A DNA stretch of 64,000 bases from Oceanimonas pelagia (lineage in GTDB: Bacteria; Pseudomonadota; Gammaproteobacteria; Enterobacterales; Aeromonadaceae): the NCBI RefSeq assembly GCF_030849025.1, contig NZ_CP118224.1, positions 1,410,001-1,474,000 on the forward strand. The letters run 5' to 3'. Below are positions 54,367 to 62,347 of the stretch, in pieces; the first letter of the stretch is position 1, and each line of letters opens with the position of its first letter. The notes under the pieces were generated by a model, which saw only the letters and a list, made by a program, of their open reading frames with translations, had not been told where the DNA came from and made no database searches. A program made the position numbers and the translations under genes.

Positions 54367-56100
54367 ATGGCCACGAAGAAAAAAATCGAAGAAGTAATTG
54401 CCCTAGTTGGTGAAGAAGAAAATTCACCGCGCCCAAGGTTAAATAAACTCATAATCCAAAATTTCAGATCAATTGGTACTGAGAAAGTAGAAATAGAACT
54501 TGATGACATTGTTGTCTTGGTTGGACCTAACAATGTTGGAAAAAGTGGTATTTTGAGGGCATATGAGACTGTGATGTCGCATGGCTCTAAAGATGGAAAG
54601 TTGACTATTAATGATTTTCCAAATGGGCAAGTTGATACTGATAACCTGCCAACGATCGAGCTTCATACTATCGTGTTTAATGATGCCCCAGGAGATAGGT
54701 GGATTAGTCCTACCACTGCAGGCGAGTGGTTAATTCGAGAAAAATGGACGTGGGACAGCCCCAATAAAGACCCGAAAAGGCAAGGGTTTGATGTTCAAAA
54801 AGGTGATTGGGACGATCAGGTTCCTTGGGGGGCTCCAAATGTTGCTAATTCTCGCCGACCACTGCCTCACAGGATTGATGCATTCGCTACGCCAGACAAA
54901 CAAGCTGCTGAAATAACAAAGCTGATAACTAGCCTTCTAAAGGAAAAACTTTCTGATATCAAATCTGACCCTGATCAGGATAAATCTGACTACGAACTTG
55001 TTCTTGATAAAATTAAGGATCTTCAGACAAAAGTAGTTCAAGCAACTGAGGATGAAATAAAAGTCATTGAGAATGAGATATCAGATTACTTAGGAAAGCT
55101 TTTTCCTAAGCATAAGATCAAATTTGACGCCAAGCCGGAAGCTGATTTAGAAAGTGCATATCAACCATTTAAAAGCACCGCTGACCTGCTAATGGGGCCA
55201 GAGAATGGTTATTTTTCATCCATTGAACATCAGGGTTCAGGAGCAAGAAGGACTTTACTTTGGGCTACATTAAAGTATCTTTCTGAATCCCAAGATAAGA
55301 AAGGTTCCCGCCCACACGTATTATTACTGGATGAACCAGAAATATGCTTGCATCCATCAGCAATTCGAGAAGCGAGAAATGTCCTTTATGAACTGCCCGC
55401 TAGCGGAAATTGGCAAGTAATGATTACTTCCCACTCGCCAATTTTTATTGATCTTTCAAAAGACAATACGACTATCATTAGAGTTTTTCGAGAGAATGAT
55501 AGCGAGGTTAAAAGCACCACGTTGTATAGACCCGAAAGAGCAAAGCTGGATGATGATGACAAGAAGAATTTAAAGCTAATGAATATTTGTGATCCTTATG
55601 TTCATGAGTTCTTTTTTGGTGGACGCCAGATTATTGTCGAAGGCGATACAGAGTACACCGCATTCTCAATGATTAAAGAAATCTACCCTGATGAATATAG
55701 TGATGTGCAAATAGTTAGAGCTAGAGGTAAAGGTATAATCCCTTCAGTTGCCAAGGTATTAAAGCAATTCTCAAAGTCATTTTTTATTCTTCATGATACC
55801 GATGAAGAGCTAACATCCAAAGGGAAGAGAAATCCTGCTTGGGGAATGAACAATACGATAGCAGCTCTTCTAGACGAAGACGGGAAAGTAAATCTTGTTG
55901 CTTGTAAAACATGCTTTGAAACAGCGATTTTTGGTGAGGAAATTAGCTGTGAAAAGCCATACAATGCATTAACTAAAATACGTACAGATGCGAATGCGCG
56001 AAGTAGAGTTAAATCTTTGCTTGACTATCTAATTGGGGCAGAGGGCGCGACGCTACCCGAAAATTGCATCCATTGGACCAAAATTGAGCAATTGGCTTAA
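54367..56100 (+). CDS. OLD-family ATP-dependent nuclease (AAA ATPase + TOPRIM)
   Basis: A 577-residue protein with an SMC-like ATPase half and a C-terminal TOPRIM half. Walker A is LVGPNNVGKSGILRAYE (residues ~51-67), the signature-like HQGSGARRTLLWATLKYL is near 290, Walker B is HVLLLDEPEICLHP (~316-329) and the switch His is in ITSHSPIF (~352). The TOPRIM part has IIVEGDTEYTAF (~422) and FILHDTDEE (~472), giving the acidic metal site. No UvrD-like helicase gene is adjacent, so it is not Gabija-like but a solo OLD. Such proteins act in phage defence or DNA metabolism. Low GC marks it as foreign. The stop lies within attC1. Confidence 0.9.
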   Translation: MATKKKIEEVIALVGEEENSPRPRLNKLIIQNFRSIGTEKVEIELDDIVVLVGPNNVGKSGILRAYETVMSHGSKDGKLTINDFPNGQVDTDNLPTIELHTIVFNDAPGDRWISPTTAGEWLIREKWTWDSPNKDPKRQGFDVQKGDWDDQVPWGAPNVANSRRPLPHRIDAFATPDKQAAEITKLITSLLKEKLSDIKSDPDQDKSDYELVLDKIKDLQTKVVQATEDEIKVIENEISDYLGKLFPKHKIKFDAKPEADLESAYQPFKSTADLLMGPENGYFSSIEHQGSGARRTLLWATLKYLSESQDKKGSRPHVLLLDEPEICLHPSAIREARNVLYELPASGNWQVMITSHSPIFIDLSKDNTTIIRVFRENDSEVKSTTLYRPERAKLDDDDKKNLKLMNICDPYVHEFFFGGRQIIVEGDTEYTAFSMIKEIYPDEYSDVQIVRARGKGIIPSVAKVLKQFSKSFFILHDTDEELTSKGKRNPAWGMNNTIAALLDEDGKVNLVACKTCFETAIFGEEISCEKPYNALTKIRTDANARSRVKSLLDYLIGAEGATLPENCIHWTKIEQLA

Positions 56101-56142
56101 CAAAGCATTGCAGCGGACAAGCCGCTGAATGCGGCGTTAACC
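56095..56142 (+). mobile_element. attC site 1
   Basis: GCTTAAC (56095-56101) fits RYYYAAC and GTTAACC (56136-56142) nearly fits GTTRRRY. Between them, ATTGCAGCGG pairs with CCGCTGAAT, leaving one extra G unpaired, around a short loop. The spacers AAAGC and GCGGC are unpaired. This is standard attC architecture. The OLD gene stop (56098-56100) is in the left core site. Confidence 0.85.
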
Positions 56143-56193
56143 CACTGGGTAGCACGCAGTTCGACTTATCGAAAATCAGATATAGGGAATGTC

Positions 56194-57461
56194 ATGGAAG
56201 TAAGAAAGATTGACCAAGACGAGATTCAAGCAATTCTTGATCTTAACGAGGACCACTTCAATGATGTGAAAAGCAAAAGAATTGCGCCTGCAAAGTTACA
56301 AGAAACATTCGTTGCTTTCGCTAATGCGGATGGTGGCGATATTTTCATAGGGGTTGAGGATAAAGCTGAGGCTGGAGAGAGAGTAGTTGGTTTTTCAGAG
56401 CAAGAAGAGGCAAATGGTGTTATATCTACTCTTCTTGAAGAAACTAACCCCGCAGTTGAGAATTTGGTCGTCGAATTCCTTGAAGTTGAAGAAAAAGGGC
56501 TGATTCTCCATATAGGGATACCCAAAAGTCCTAAAGTTCATTACACAGCTTCGGGGGATTGTTATATCAGGGTTAATGCTTCTAAAAGAAAAATCAAGGG
56601 TGAAAGGGTAACTCAGCTTGCCTATTCTTTCTACGAAAGCAGCGGCTTCTTACAAAGAAGGACGCAGATAGAGTTCCCAATGTGGGATGTGTTCTTCTTT
56701 TTGATGAAGAACCCCAAGCAACTTTAGAAACACGTTGCGCAGTCAAGGTGTATAGACTGCGAACAACTGAAAAAGAATATAAGCGAGAGCAGCTCGCCGA
56801 GATGCCGATTACGATTAATGGTCCTGTTGAGGCGGTAATAGATCAGGTTATTTCCCAAGTTTCTAATTATATTGACGGTGCATCGTTCGAGGACAATGGA
56901 AAGCTGGTACGGCTCTCTTACCCTTCAGAAGCTCTCAAAGAGATTTTAGTAAATGCCGTAATTCATAGAGACTACAGTCTGAACGATGATATTCATGTCA
57001 GGGTATTCGACAATCGGGTCGAAATTCAAAGTCCTGGAAAGCTCCCGGGTTATATGAACTTGGATAACCTTTATGATGAGCGCTTTTCCAGAAATCCAAA
57101 CTTAGTAAGAATGCTTCACAACTTACCCAATCCGGTAAATCATGACATCGGGGAAGGGTTGGATACTGCAAAGAATGAGCTAAAGAGAGCTGGGCTTGTT
57201 GACCCAGAGTTTGATGAAAAAGATAACGCTTTTATAGTTACGATACGTCATCAAAAACTTGCTTCAATTGAAGATGTGGTAATGCAGTACTTTGAAGATA
57301 ACCCCGGCACATCAATAGGGAACAAATTGGTTCGCCAGCTTAGCGGCGAAGATGACATGCAAAAAGTTAAATTGGCCCTTCAAAAGCTAAGAGCGAATGG
57401 ATTGATTAAGCTTGAAGATGAGAGTGCTTCACCATTCAATTATAGGTACATCAAGGCATAG
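56194..57461 (+). pseudogene. Schlafen AlbA_2 / ATP-binding protein gene with internal deletion and frameshift
   Basis: The first part (to about 56624) encodes an AlbA_2 domain: DHFNDVKSKRIAPAKLQETF, VAFANADGGDIFIGVED and YIRVNASKRKIKGERVTQLA. Soon after LAYS the sense frame changes. In another frame the sequence reads FLRKQRLLTKKDADR, VPNVGCVLLFDEEPQ and continues to 57461 with EALKEILVNAVIHRDY and VEIQSPGKLPGYMNLDNLYD (HATPase_c_4-like) plus a C-terminal winged-helix-like region. The stretch normally linking these two parts appears to be missing, so a deletion not divisible by three broke the gene. The first frame ends at 56727 after a nonsense tail. Two separate proteins are possible but unlikely. 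Confidence 0.8.
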
Positions 57462-57521
57462 GGTTAACAAGTCAAAGCACTCGGACGCAGCAAAGCTGCG
57501 CCGGTGTTTGAGGCGTTAGGT
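57462..57521 (+). mobile_element. attC site 2
   Basis: GGTTAAC (57462-57468) and GTTAGGT (57515-57521, an exact GTTRRRY) are the outer core sites. AAAGCACTCGGACGCAGC pairs with GCTGCGCCGGTGTTT, with extra bases on the left arm, and AAGTC / GAGGC are the unpaired spacers. It is the clearest attC of the four. The broken AlbA gene ends one base before it. Confidence 0.88.
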
Positions 57522-57537
57522 TCATGGATTAAGAAGA

Positions 57538-58428
57538 ATGATGAATGTCAAACAAAATCCTTTTTCATTCTACGATTTCCTAGGGTATCTAATTCCTGGG
57601 GCAGTGTTTCTTTATGGAGCGCTTTTGGTGGTAGGTCACTTGTTGCCAACGGAAACGGCCGTTGATTTTGTTACCTCTCGATTGAGCTTTGATAAAGCGG
57701 AAGTTTATATACCATTCATTTTATTGGCGTACATTATAGGCCACTTTCTTAGCTTTCTTTCTTCGATAACCATTGAGCGTTATTCAATCTGGGCGCACGG
57801 ATACCCATCAAAATACTTATTAGGCATTCCCTCTAAAGGATACCTGCATGTAGCAGAGCACAAAGGCCTTAGACGGGTAATGAGAGTCATTGTATTCGGG
57901 GTTCTTGCACCAATTTCAGTTCTTGATTGGTTGCTCGGCGCTAAAGCAGGTATGCGTGATCTATACGCAAAGGCACTAGATAAACTCCTAATCGATGTAC
58001 TACGGAGACGTATAGAGTGCCTAATAGACGATCATGCCCAAGTTCCAAATCGTTCTGAGCATGGAAAGGCTAGTCAGTTAGATTTCTTTAGATACGCATA
58101 TCATTACGCTGTGGAGAATGCCGAAAATCACCTTCCAAAAATGCAGAACTACGTTGCGCTTTACGGTTTCCTGAGAACATTGACCTTTATCGCGCTGATA
58201 CTGTTCTGGATTGTTGTGTGGCATGTGATCACGGCCGAGGTGTCATGCTTAGTCGGCCTTGTTACGGTATCGTCAGCGGCAATAACAACCTTTCTTTTGT
58301 TTATGGGGTTTGTGAAATTTTACCGGCGCTTTTCGCTAGAGGCTCTGATGGCCATGGCTGTTACCTACCGCTGCGAACCTAACACGCCGCTCCAGGTGAC
58401 TTCAGAAAGCGGCGCACCTGAGCAATAA
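57538..58428 (+). CDS. Multi-pass membrane protein of unknown function (cassette gene)
   Basis: A 296-residue protein that I do not recognise. Predicted membrane segments are at ~12-33 (FLGYLIPGAVFLYGALLVVG), ~55-76, ~115-135, ~218-238 and ~243-266. A charged cytoplasmic stretch lies at ~140-215 (LRRRIECLIDDHAQVPN, FFRYAYHYAVENAENHLPKM). The N-terminal FSFYDFLGYLIPG motif is shared by hypothetical membrane proteins I associate with accessory DNA (recollection, not a search). The last ~17 codons lie inside attC3. ATG 57538 or 57541 may be used. Confidence 0.75.
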   Translation: MMNVKQNPFSFYDFLGYLIPGAVFLYGALLVVGHLLPTETAVDFVTSRLSFDKAEVYIPFILLAYIIGHFLSFLSSITIERYSIWAHGYPSKYLLGIPSKGYLHVAEHKGLRRVMRVIVFGVLAPISVLDWLLGAKAGMRDLYAKALDKLLIDVLRRRIECLIDDHAQVPNRSEHGKASQLDFFRYAYHYAVENAENHLPKMQNYVALYGFLRTLTFIALILFWIVVWHVITAEVSCLVGLVTVSSAAITTFLLFMGFVKFYRRFSLEALMAMAVTYRCEPNTPLQVTSESGAPEQ

Positions 58429-58436
58429 CGTTATAT
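58377..58436 (+). mobile_element. attC site 3, overlapping the 3' end of the membrane protein gene
   Basis: ACCTAAC (58377-58383) fits RYYYAAC exactly and GTTATAT (58430-58436) fits GTTRRRY with one mismatch. GCTCCAGGTG pairs with CACCTGAGC with one extra C, enclosing a loop that also holds AAGCGGCG. The spacers ACGCC and AATAAC are unpaired. The gene's stop (58426-58428) lies within the right spacer, so the protein tail is attC-encoded. Confidence 0.75.
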
Positions 58437-58453
58437 TCACAAGGAGTCTTGAA

Positions 58454-59407
58454 TTGGCAATAGATGTTGCGTTTAGTATTGAGGCAAATGATTACATAGA
58501 TCCTGACCGGGCATATGACCTTTATTGGTCTGGAATCATTACTGACAAGAAGAAGTTTATTTGTCCGGGAACAGATTGTACGGCGCAAGTAACATGCGCA
58601 AACCTAGATGAAGACCTTCAAGATATGAAGGTCGTTCCGCATTACCGCATCTATGGTAAGCATTCTGAGGGCTGCGAAATATTCAATGATAAGCCTCTCA
58701 ATTTGAAGTGCGAAGATGGTACATCTATAAAAGAAGAAAAACGCACGGTAGATGAATCCATTGTAGACGTATTTCTTCTGGAACGACCAGACTCCTACTA
58801 TGATGAGGCCAGAACTGATGCAGGCAATAATAGCCAGGCTATTAAAAAACCAGGTTTTGTCCGTAGATCTAAAGATACAAGATTAAGAGAAGCAGGAAGC
58901 ATCGGAAACATATACTCCGTCCGATCTGTTGTTGGTAGATACATCCGATATAGAAATGATGGTTCCATTGACCAGCGGAGGGTCAATATCCTTGGCAAGA
59001 ACATATATTACCGAAGTATATTTAAATGCATATGGGAGCAGGACTTAGACGATCTCCCAAACCACCCAGTAATCTACTATGGTTGGGCCTTTGTGAATAG
59101 GCTTCCTTCCGGTGCTGGATATCAAATTAAATTCAAGAAAAAATTTAAAAAAGGCGATGACGAATACACTAGCACTATAATGATCGCCGATCGCCTGATA
59201 GAAAGTTATGAAATCAAAAAATTAGTTGCAACAAGACTTGAGAAGATAAAAGCTCAGGGAAAACCAACTGCATTCGTTTTCGTGTATGGCGAGCCAAAGG
59301 AAAATGTATCAAAAGCTGGAAATAAGTATGCCAATTTCTCAATAACCAATCTGGATATGATAGACATAAATTATGACTGTCCATTGCCAAGAGAATATAA
59401 CAAGTAA
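58454..59407 (+). CDS. Cys/His-containing protein of unknown function (cassette gene)
   Basis: A 317-residue soluble protein starting at TTG 58454 behind AAGGAGT. Near residues 35-75 it has FICPGTDCTAQVTC and then PHYRIYGKHSEGCEI, a Cys/His set that could form a zinc site. The spacing is reminiscent of N-terminal modules in CoiA-like or other nucleic-acid proteins, but this is weak. The C-terminal half (PVIYYGWAFVNRLPSGAGYQ, FVFVYGEPKENVSK, FSITNLDMIDI) could be an OB-like beta domain. I cannot assign a function. Its stop lies inside attC4. Confidence 0.7.
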   Translation: MAIDVAFSIEANDYIDPDRAYDLYWSGIITDKKKFICPGTDCTAQVTCANLDEDLQDMKVVPHYRIYGKHSEGCEIFNDKPLNLKCEDGTSIKEEKRTVDESIVDVFLLERPDSYYDEARTDAGNNSQAIKKPGFVRRSKDTRLREAGSIGNIYSVRSVVGRYIRYRNDGSIDQRRVNILGKNIYYRSIFKCIWEQDLDDLPNHPVIYYGWAFVNRLPSGAGYQIKFKKKFKKGDDEYTSTIMIADRLIESYEIKKLVATRLEKIKAQGKPTAFVFVYGEPKENVSKAGNKYANFSITNLDMIDINYDCPLPREYNK

Positions 59408-59450
59408 AGTCAGCCGACGCATAAATGCGCCGTTGCTTTAGGCGTTAAAA
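59395..59450 (+). mobile_element. attC site 4, right end of the recognisable array
   Basis: ATATAAC (59395-59401) and GTTAAAA (59444-59450) are slightly degenerate core sites. AAGTCAGCCGACGCA pairs with TGCGCCGTTGCTT around TAAA, with unpaired spacers AAGTA and TAGGC. The preceding gene's stop (59405-59407) is within the site. Confidence 0.83.
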
Positions 59451-59463
59451 TCTGAGGTGTCTT

Positions 59464-59862
59464 ATGACTAAGCCCACAGGTCGTTGCCATTGCGGTACCG
59501 TTACCTGGGCATTTTCCCTGCCCGTTAAAACCGTGGTCAAGTGCCATTGCAATAACTGCAGAAAGTTGCAGGGCAGTGATTACAGCTGCTGGATTATTGT
59601 GCCCAAGGCACAGTTTGAGCTGTTGATCGGTCATGAATCGCTCACCCTCTACCAGGCCAATAAGCGTTCCAGCAAGTCATTCTGCTCCCGCTGCGGCTCG
59701 GCCTGCCATCTGGTGAACGGCAGGCACTTTCCCGATTGTGTGGTGTTGCCACTGGGGGCGGTGGAGCGGTTCATGCCCGCACTGGCACCACAGGTTCAGG
59801 TATATACCGCAAACAAGGCAGCCTGGGTAAACTTGCATGACGATGAGCCAGTGCTTGGTTAA
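59464..59862 (+). CDS. GFA-family (CENP-V/GFA domain) zinc protein
   Basis: A 132-residue protein of the glutathione-dependent formaldehyde-activating family. Zinc-binding Cys motifs are GRCHCGTVTW (near residue 6), KCHCNNCRK and FCSRCGSACHLV. The start is 13 nt after attC4, like a cassette gene, but no attC follows its stop. GC content is intermediate between the array and the chromosome. It is either the chromosomal flank or a terminal cassette whose attC has been lost. GFA genes are often seen as cassettes (family knowledge). The substrate is unknown. Confidence 0.85.
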   Translation: MTKPTGRCHCGTVTWAFSLPVKTVVKCHCNNCRKLQGSDYSCWIIVPKAQFELLIGHESLTLYQANKRSSKSFCSRCGSACHLVNGRHFPDCVVLPLGAVERFMPALAPQVQVYTANKAAWVNLHDDEPVLG

Positions 59863-59997
59863 GCGTGAATCATCACAGTGTGCCAAGCCGGTGTGCGCCT
59901 TCATTGCTTGTGCCGCCGGGCAATGAAAAGGAGCCCTTGCCGTGGCTTATACTAAAGCTTCCTTGAAGGGTTAACGATCAACAGAGAGGGTGCCCAA

Positions 59998-60270
59998 ATG
60001 ACCACGGTAATCGCAGTGCATGAGGTAGACGATGTGGGCCACTGGCTGAGCTCGCCCAAACGGGCCGAATTTTTTGCCGCTCACGGCATGACGGTTCGCA
60101 CCTTTGTCAGCCCGGAAGGCGGAAAGCGGGTAGGGCTGATCATCGAAAATGTGCCCAGTCTTGAGGCGCTCAAAACCGCGCTCGAGGGTGCCGATGCCGC
60201 CGAGGCAATGAAACATGACGGCGTACACCCCGATACGGTAGAGCTGTTTATTGCAGGGCAGTCGGACTGA
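59998..60270 (+). CDS. Small conserved-looking cytoplasmic protein, function unknown
   Basis: A 90-residue protein with an alpha/beta pattern: TTVIAVHEVDDVGHWLSSPK, RAEFFAAHGMTVRTFVSPEG and VGLIIENVPSLEALKTALEG, ending near GVHPDTVELFI. It resembles small dimeric alpha/beta-barrel-like proteins, but no catalytic residues stand out. GC content is normal again, so it belongs to the chromosome. A strong terminator follows. Confidence 0.72.
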   Translation: MTTVIAVHEVDDVGHWLSSPKRAEFFAAHGMTVRTFVSPEGGKRVGLIIENVPSLEALKTALEGADAAEAMKHDGVHPDTVELFIAGQSD

Positions 60271-60286
60271 GGCTATTCCGAATGCA

Positions 60287-60314
60287 AAAACGCCCGCCAG
60301 TGCGGGCGTTTTCA
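60287..60314. terminator. Bidirectional terminator
   Basis: AAAACGCCCGC and GCGGGCGTTTT form a perfect stem around CAGT, with A and T tracts on the two sides. It ends the 90-residue protein gene and the convergent YdgA-family gene. Confidence 0.92.
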
Positions 60315-60334
60315 TTTTCTAGCAACGGTAACAA

Positions 60335-61648
60335 TCAGATCCGTTCGCCGTTCAGGGTGGTTTCACCGTCTTCAATCCTGAAAGTAAACCTGTCGCCAGA
60401 TTCGGACAGAATGGCCGCGGCCATCGGGTTGAGAGCAGAGGCCATGTTGCTGGCGTTTTTACCCAGCCTGGCTTCAAAGTCGACCACTATGGCGTTTATC
60501 AGTGCCTGAGGGTTGGGTGCGCGGTTATATTCAAAGCTTGATTTCAGGAAGTCCTGCGGCAGTTTGGAAGCATCCAGCCTGGCAATGCCTTCGGCATCAA
60601 TCAGCAGTTCACCGTTGATGTCGGCTTTCATGCGTTTGATTTCCAGTTCAGGGTTATACGCCAGAAGGTCATCGGCGCGCGCTCTGAAAACGTGCTCAAC
60701 GGACTGCTGCAGCCGGCGCTCGCTCCAGCCTTCCCGAGTGGCCTGCTCGCTCAGTTTGATGAGCTCAAGAATGGACTGGCCGTCAATGCCGGCCAGTGTA
60801 TAGCTGAGTTCCACATTTGAGAGTGACTCGCCGTTGGCATTGAATTCACCAAACGCCAGGCTGAATTCACTGCTGAACTCTTCTTCCAGATCAAAATTCA
60901 TGGCCACGGCGAGGTCTTTCAGCTTTGTTTTTCCGCTGTTGCGGCGGTAGCCATCCTGGATGACGATGGCTTCATTCACAGCCAGAGAAAGCTCACCATT
61001 ACCTTCTTTGCCGTCAAACTCGCTGGTCAGCTCAAGCGAGGCATCCTTCAGTTCAAAGCCCTCGCGTCTGTCCCGGAATTTGATAAAGGGAACATCGGCC
61101 TGCACTTCATAAATTCCGGGTGTGCCCTCATTATCAAACTCGCTGGCAGAGAATGCTGCCACCATGGGGCGGGTTTCCAGGCCACCGCGGCTTTCAGCAA
61201 AGCTAATGGCGGGCACGGTAAGGGTGCCGTCGATGGAGTCACTACCCAGCGAGCCCTCAATTACAACGGGTTTGCCATCCAGCAGCACGGACGTCATGGT
61301 TTGTTGAGCATTGCCGTCCATTATGGAGTTAATGAGCTCGGCCTGATAGGAGGCGCCGGTCAGAAGAGTGGTAAGGCCGTGATTCACGGTGTAAGTCAGC
61401 TGGAACTCGGTAGGCCGGTAACCGGAGTCTGCTTTAACGGTAATCACCCCGGATGATGAAAATACCCCTTCTTCATGGGAGACCAGCTCAGCCTGCAGAT
61501 CTTCGCCAAACATGCGGGCGTCGTTCAGCTGCTCAACAAGATTATCAACGCCGTTTTTTACCTGTTCCCGGTAACCGGCCTGGTTGATGGCCACAGCGCC
61601 AACGGCAACGACGGCGGCAACAGCGGCTGCAATTTTTTTGGTTTTCAT
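60335..61648 (-). CDS. YdgA family protein (DUF945)
   Basis: A 437-residue exported or membrane-tethered protein. The N-terminal hydrophobic segment (AAAVAAVVAVGAVAINQAG) is followed by the DUF945 region with repeated beta-strand blocks: YTVNHGLTTLLTGASYQAEL, FIKFRDRREGFELKDASLEL, KTKLKDLAVAMNFDL and KRMKADINGELLIDAEGIAR. The length is close to E. coli YdgA (about 500). Function is uncertain; relatives are periplasmic. The ATG is preceded by AAAGGA. Confidence 0.82.
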   Translation of the reverse strand: MKTKKIAAAVAAVVAVGAVAINQAGYREQVKNGVDNLVEQLNDARMFGEDLQAELVSHEEGVFSSSGVITVKADSGYRPTEFQLTYTVNHGLTTLLTGASYQAELINSIMDGNAQQTMTSVLLDGKPVVIEGSLGSDSIDGTLTVPAISFAESRGGLETRPMVAAFSASEFDNEGTPGIYEVQADVPFIKFRDRREGFELKDASLELTSEFDGKEGNGELSLAVNEAIVIQDGYRRNSGKTKLKDLAVAMNFDLEEEFSSEFSLAFGEFNANGESLSNVELSYTLAGIDGQSILELIKLSEQATREGWSERRLQQSVEHVFRARADDLLAYNPELEIKRMKADINGELLIDAEGIARLDASKLPQDFLKSSFEYNRAPNPQALINAIVVDFEARLGKNASNMASALNPMAAAILSESGDRFTFRIEDGETTLNGERI

Positions 61649-62001
61649 TTGAAGTCCTTTCTTCCGTGCTCGAATTTTTAATTATTTAAATACTGAACCT
61701 TCGTCAGTATGCAGTGTGGTTTAAGTCTCTCTGTCTGCACTGGATTGGCATAAAGAAAGATAGATTCATTCAGCACCACGTGTCGGAATTTGACGCATGA
61801 ATAAGCAAATTGCAAGGCAAAGTAATATGACGTGTGCTGAGGAATGAAAATGACTATGGTGAAGTGACTGTTATTTAATCTTTTTCGGGCTTTTTAGCGC
61901 ATTTCCATGCCGTTCACCCTGTATGGGTGTAAATCCACTCGAAAAGTCAGGGGATTATCGTTACCATAGTCACAAAATTCACTTTGAAGAAGAAGCAAGT
62001 C
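61649..62001. promoter_or_regulatory. AT-rich divergent intergenic region
   Basis: About 350 nt without a supported gene, between the divergent YdgA-family and yjdM genes. It is AT-rich near the left gene (TTTTTAATTATTTAAATACT). GACTATGGT near 61852 and ACCATAGTC near 61965 form a widely spaced inverted repeat. Both promoters must lie here, but I cannot assign them firmly. Confidence 0.4.
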
Positions 62002-62340
62002 ATGTCGTTACCTCCGTGTCCCAAGTGCAACTCCGAATACGTTTACCAGGATCAGGCGCAGCTGGTTTGCCCCGAGTGCGGCCATGAGTGGAACCCGGCG
62101 GACGTGGCCGCCGAAGACGCGCCCATTACCGCCAAGGATGCCAACGGCACCCTGCTGCAGGAAGGCGACAAAGTTACTGTGGCCAAGGATCTCAAGGTAA
62201 AGGGCAGCTCCATGGTGATTAAGATCGGTACCAAGGCGCTGATCCGCCGCATTGTAGACGCCAAGGATCACGAGCTGGACTGCAAAGTAGACGGCATTGG
62301 CGAGATGATGGTCACCGCCGCCTTTGTGAAAAAATCCTGA
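62002..62340 (+). CDS. yjdM: Zinc-ribbon protein YjdM (PhnA)
   Basis: A 112-residue protein of the PhnA/YjdM family. The N-terminal zinc ribbon is CPKCNSEYVYQDQAQLVC with CPECGHEW, followed by an SH3-like domain: ITAKDANGTLLQEGDKVTVA and VKGSSMVIKIGTKALIRRI. It is historically called PhnA but is not itself a phosphonoacetate hydrolase. ATG 62002 is preferred; a TTG six codons upstream is open. Confidence 0.95.
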   Translation: MSLPPCPKCNSEYVYQDQAQLVCPECGHEWNPADVAAEDAPITAKDANGTLLQEGDKVTVAKDLKVKGSSMVIKIGTKALIRRIVDAKDHELDCKVDGIGEMMVTAAFVKKS

Positions 62341-62347
62341 CCTCTGT

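Larger units (their letters stand above)
54345..59450 (+). mobile_element. Integrase-less gene-cassette array (CALIN-like) with four attC sites
   Basis: Four consecutive AT-rich cassettes, all on the plus strand, each ends in a 48-60 bp imperfect inverted repeat with attC layout: an outer AAC...GTT core pair, unpaired spacers of about 5 nt and an inner stem with an extra base on one side. Stop codons fall inside or right next to these sites, as is usual for cassettes. The left border is tentatively GTTAAGC at 54345 and the right border is the last attC. No intI gene is present in the window, so the cassettes are not next to their integrase. Confidence 0.85.

Noticed and set aside
54367-57461. 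Gabija-type (GajA-GajB) defence system
   Set aside because: The gene after the OLD nuclease is an AlbA_2/ATP-binding relic in a separate attC-bounded cassette, not a UvrD-like helicase.
56194-57461. Programmed frameshift joining the two AlbA/ATPase halves
   Set aside because: No slippery heptamer is evident at the junction, and the sense sequence loses a connecting stretch, which points to a deletion rather than recoding.
59863-59997. attC site after the GFA gene
   Set aside because: GGTTAAGC at the gene end lacks the AAC core and no matching GTT-core arm or inverted repeat follows.
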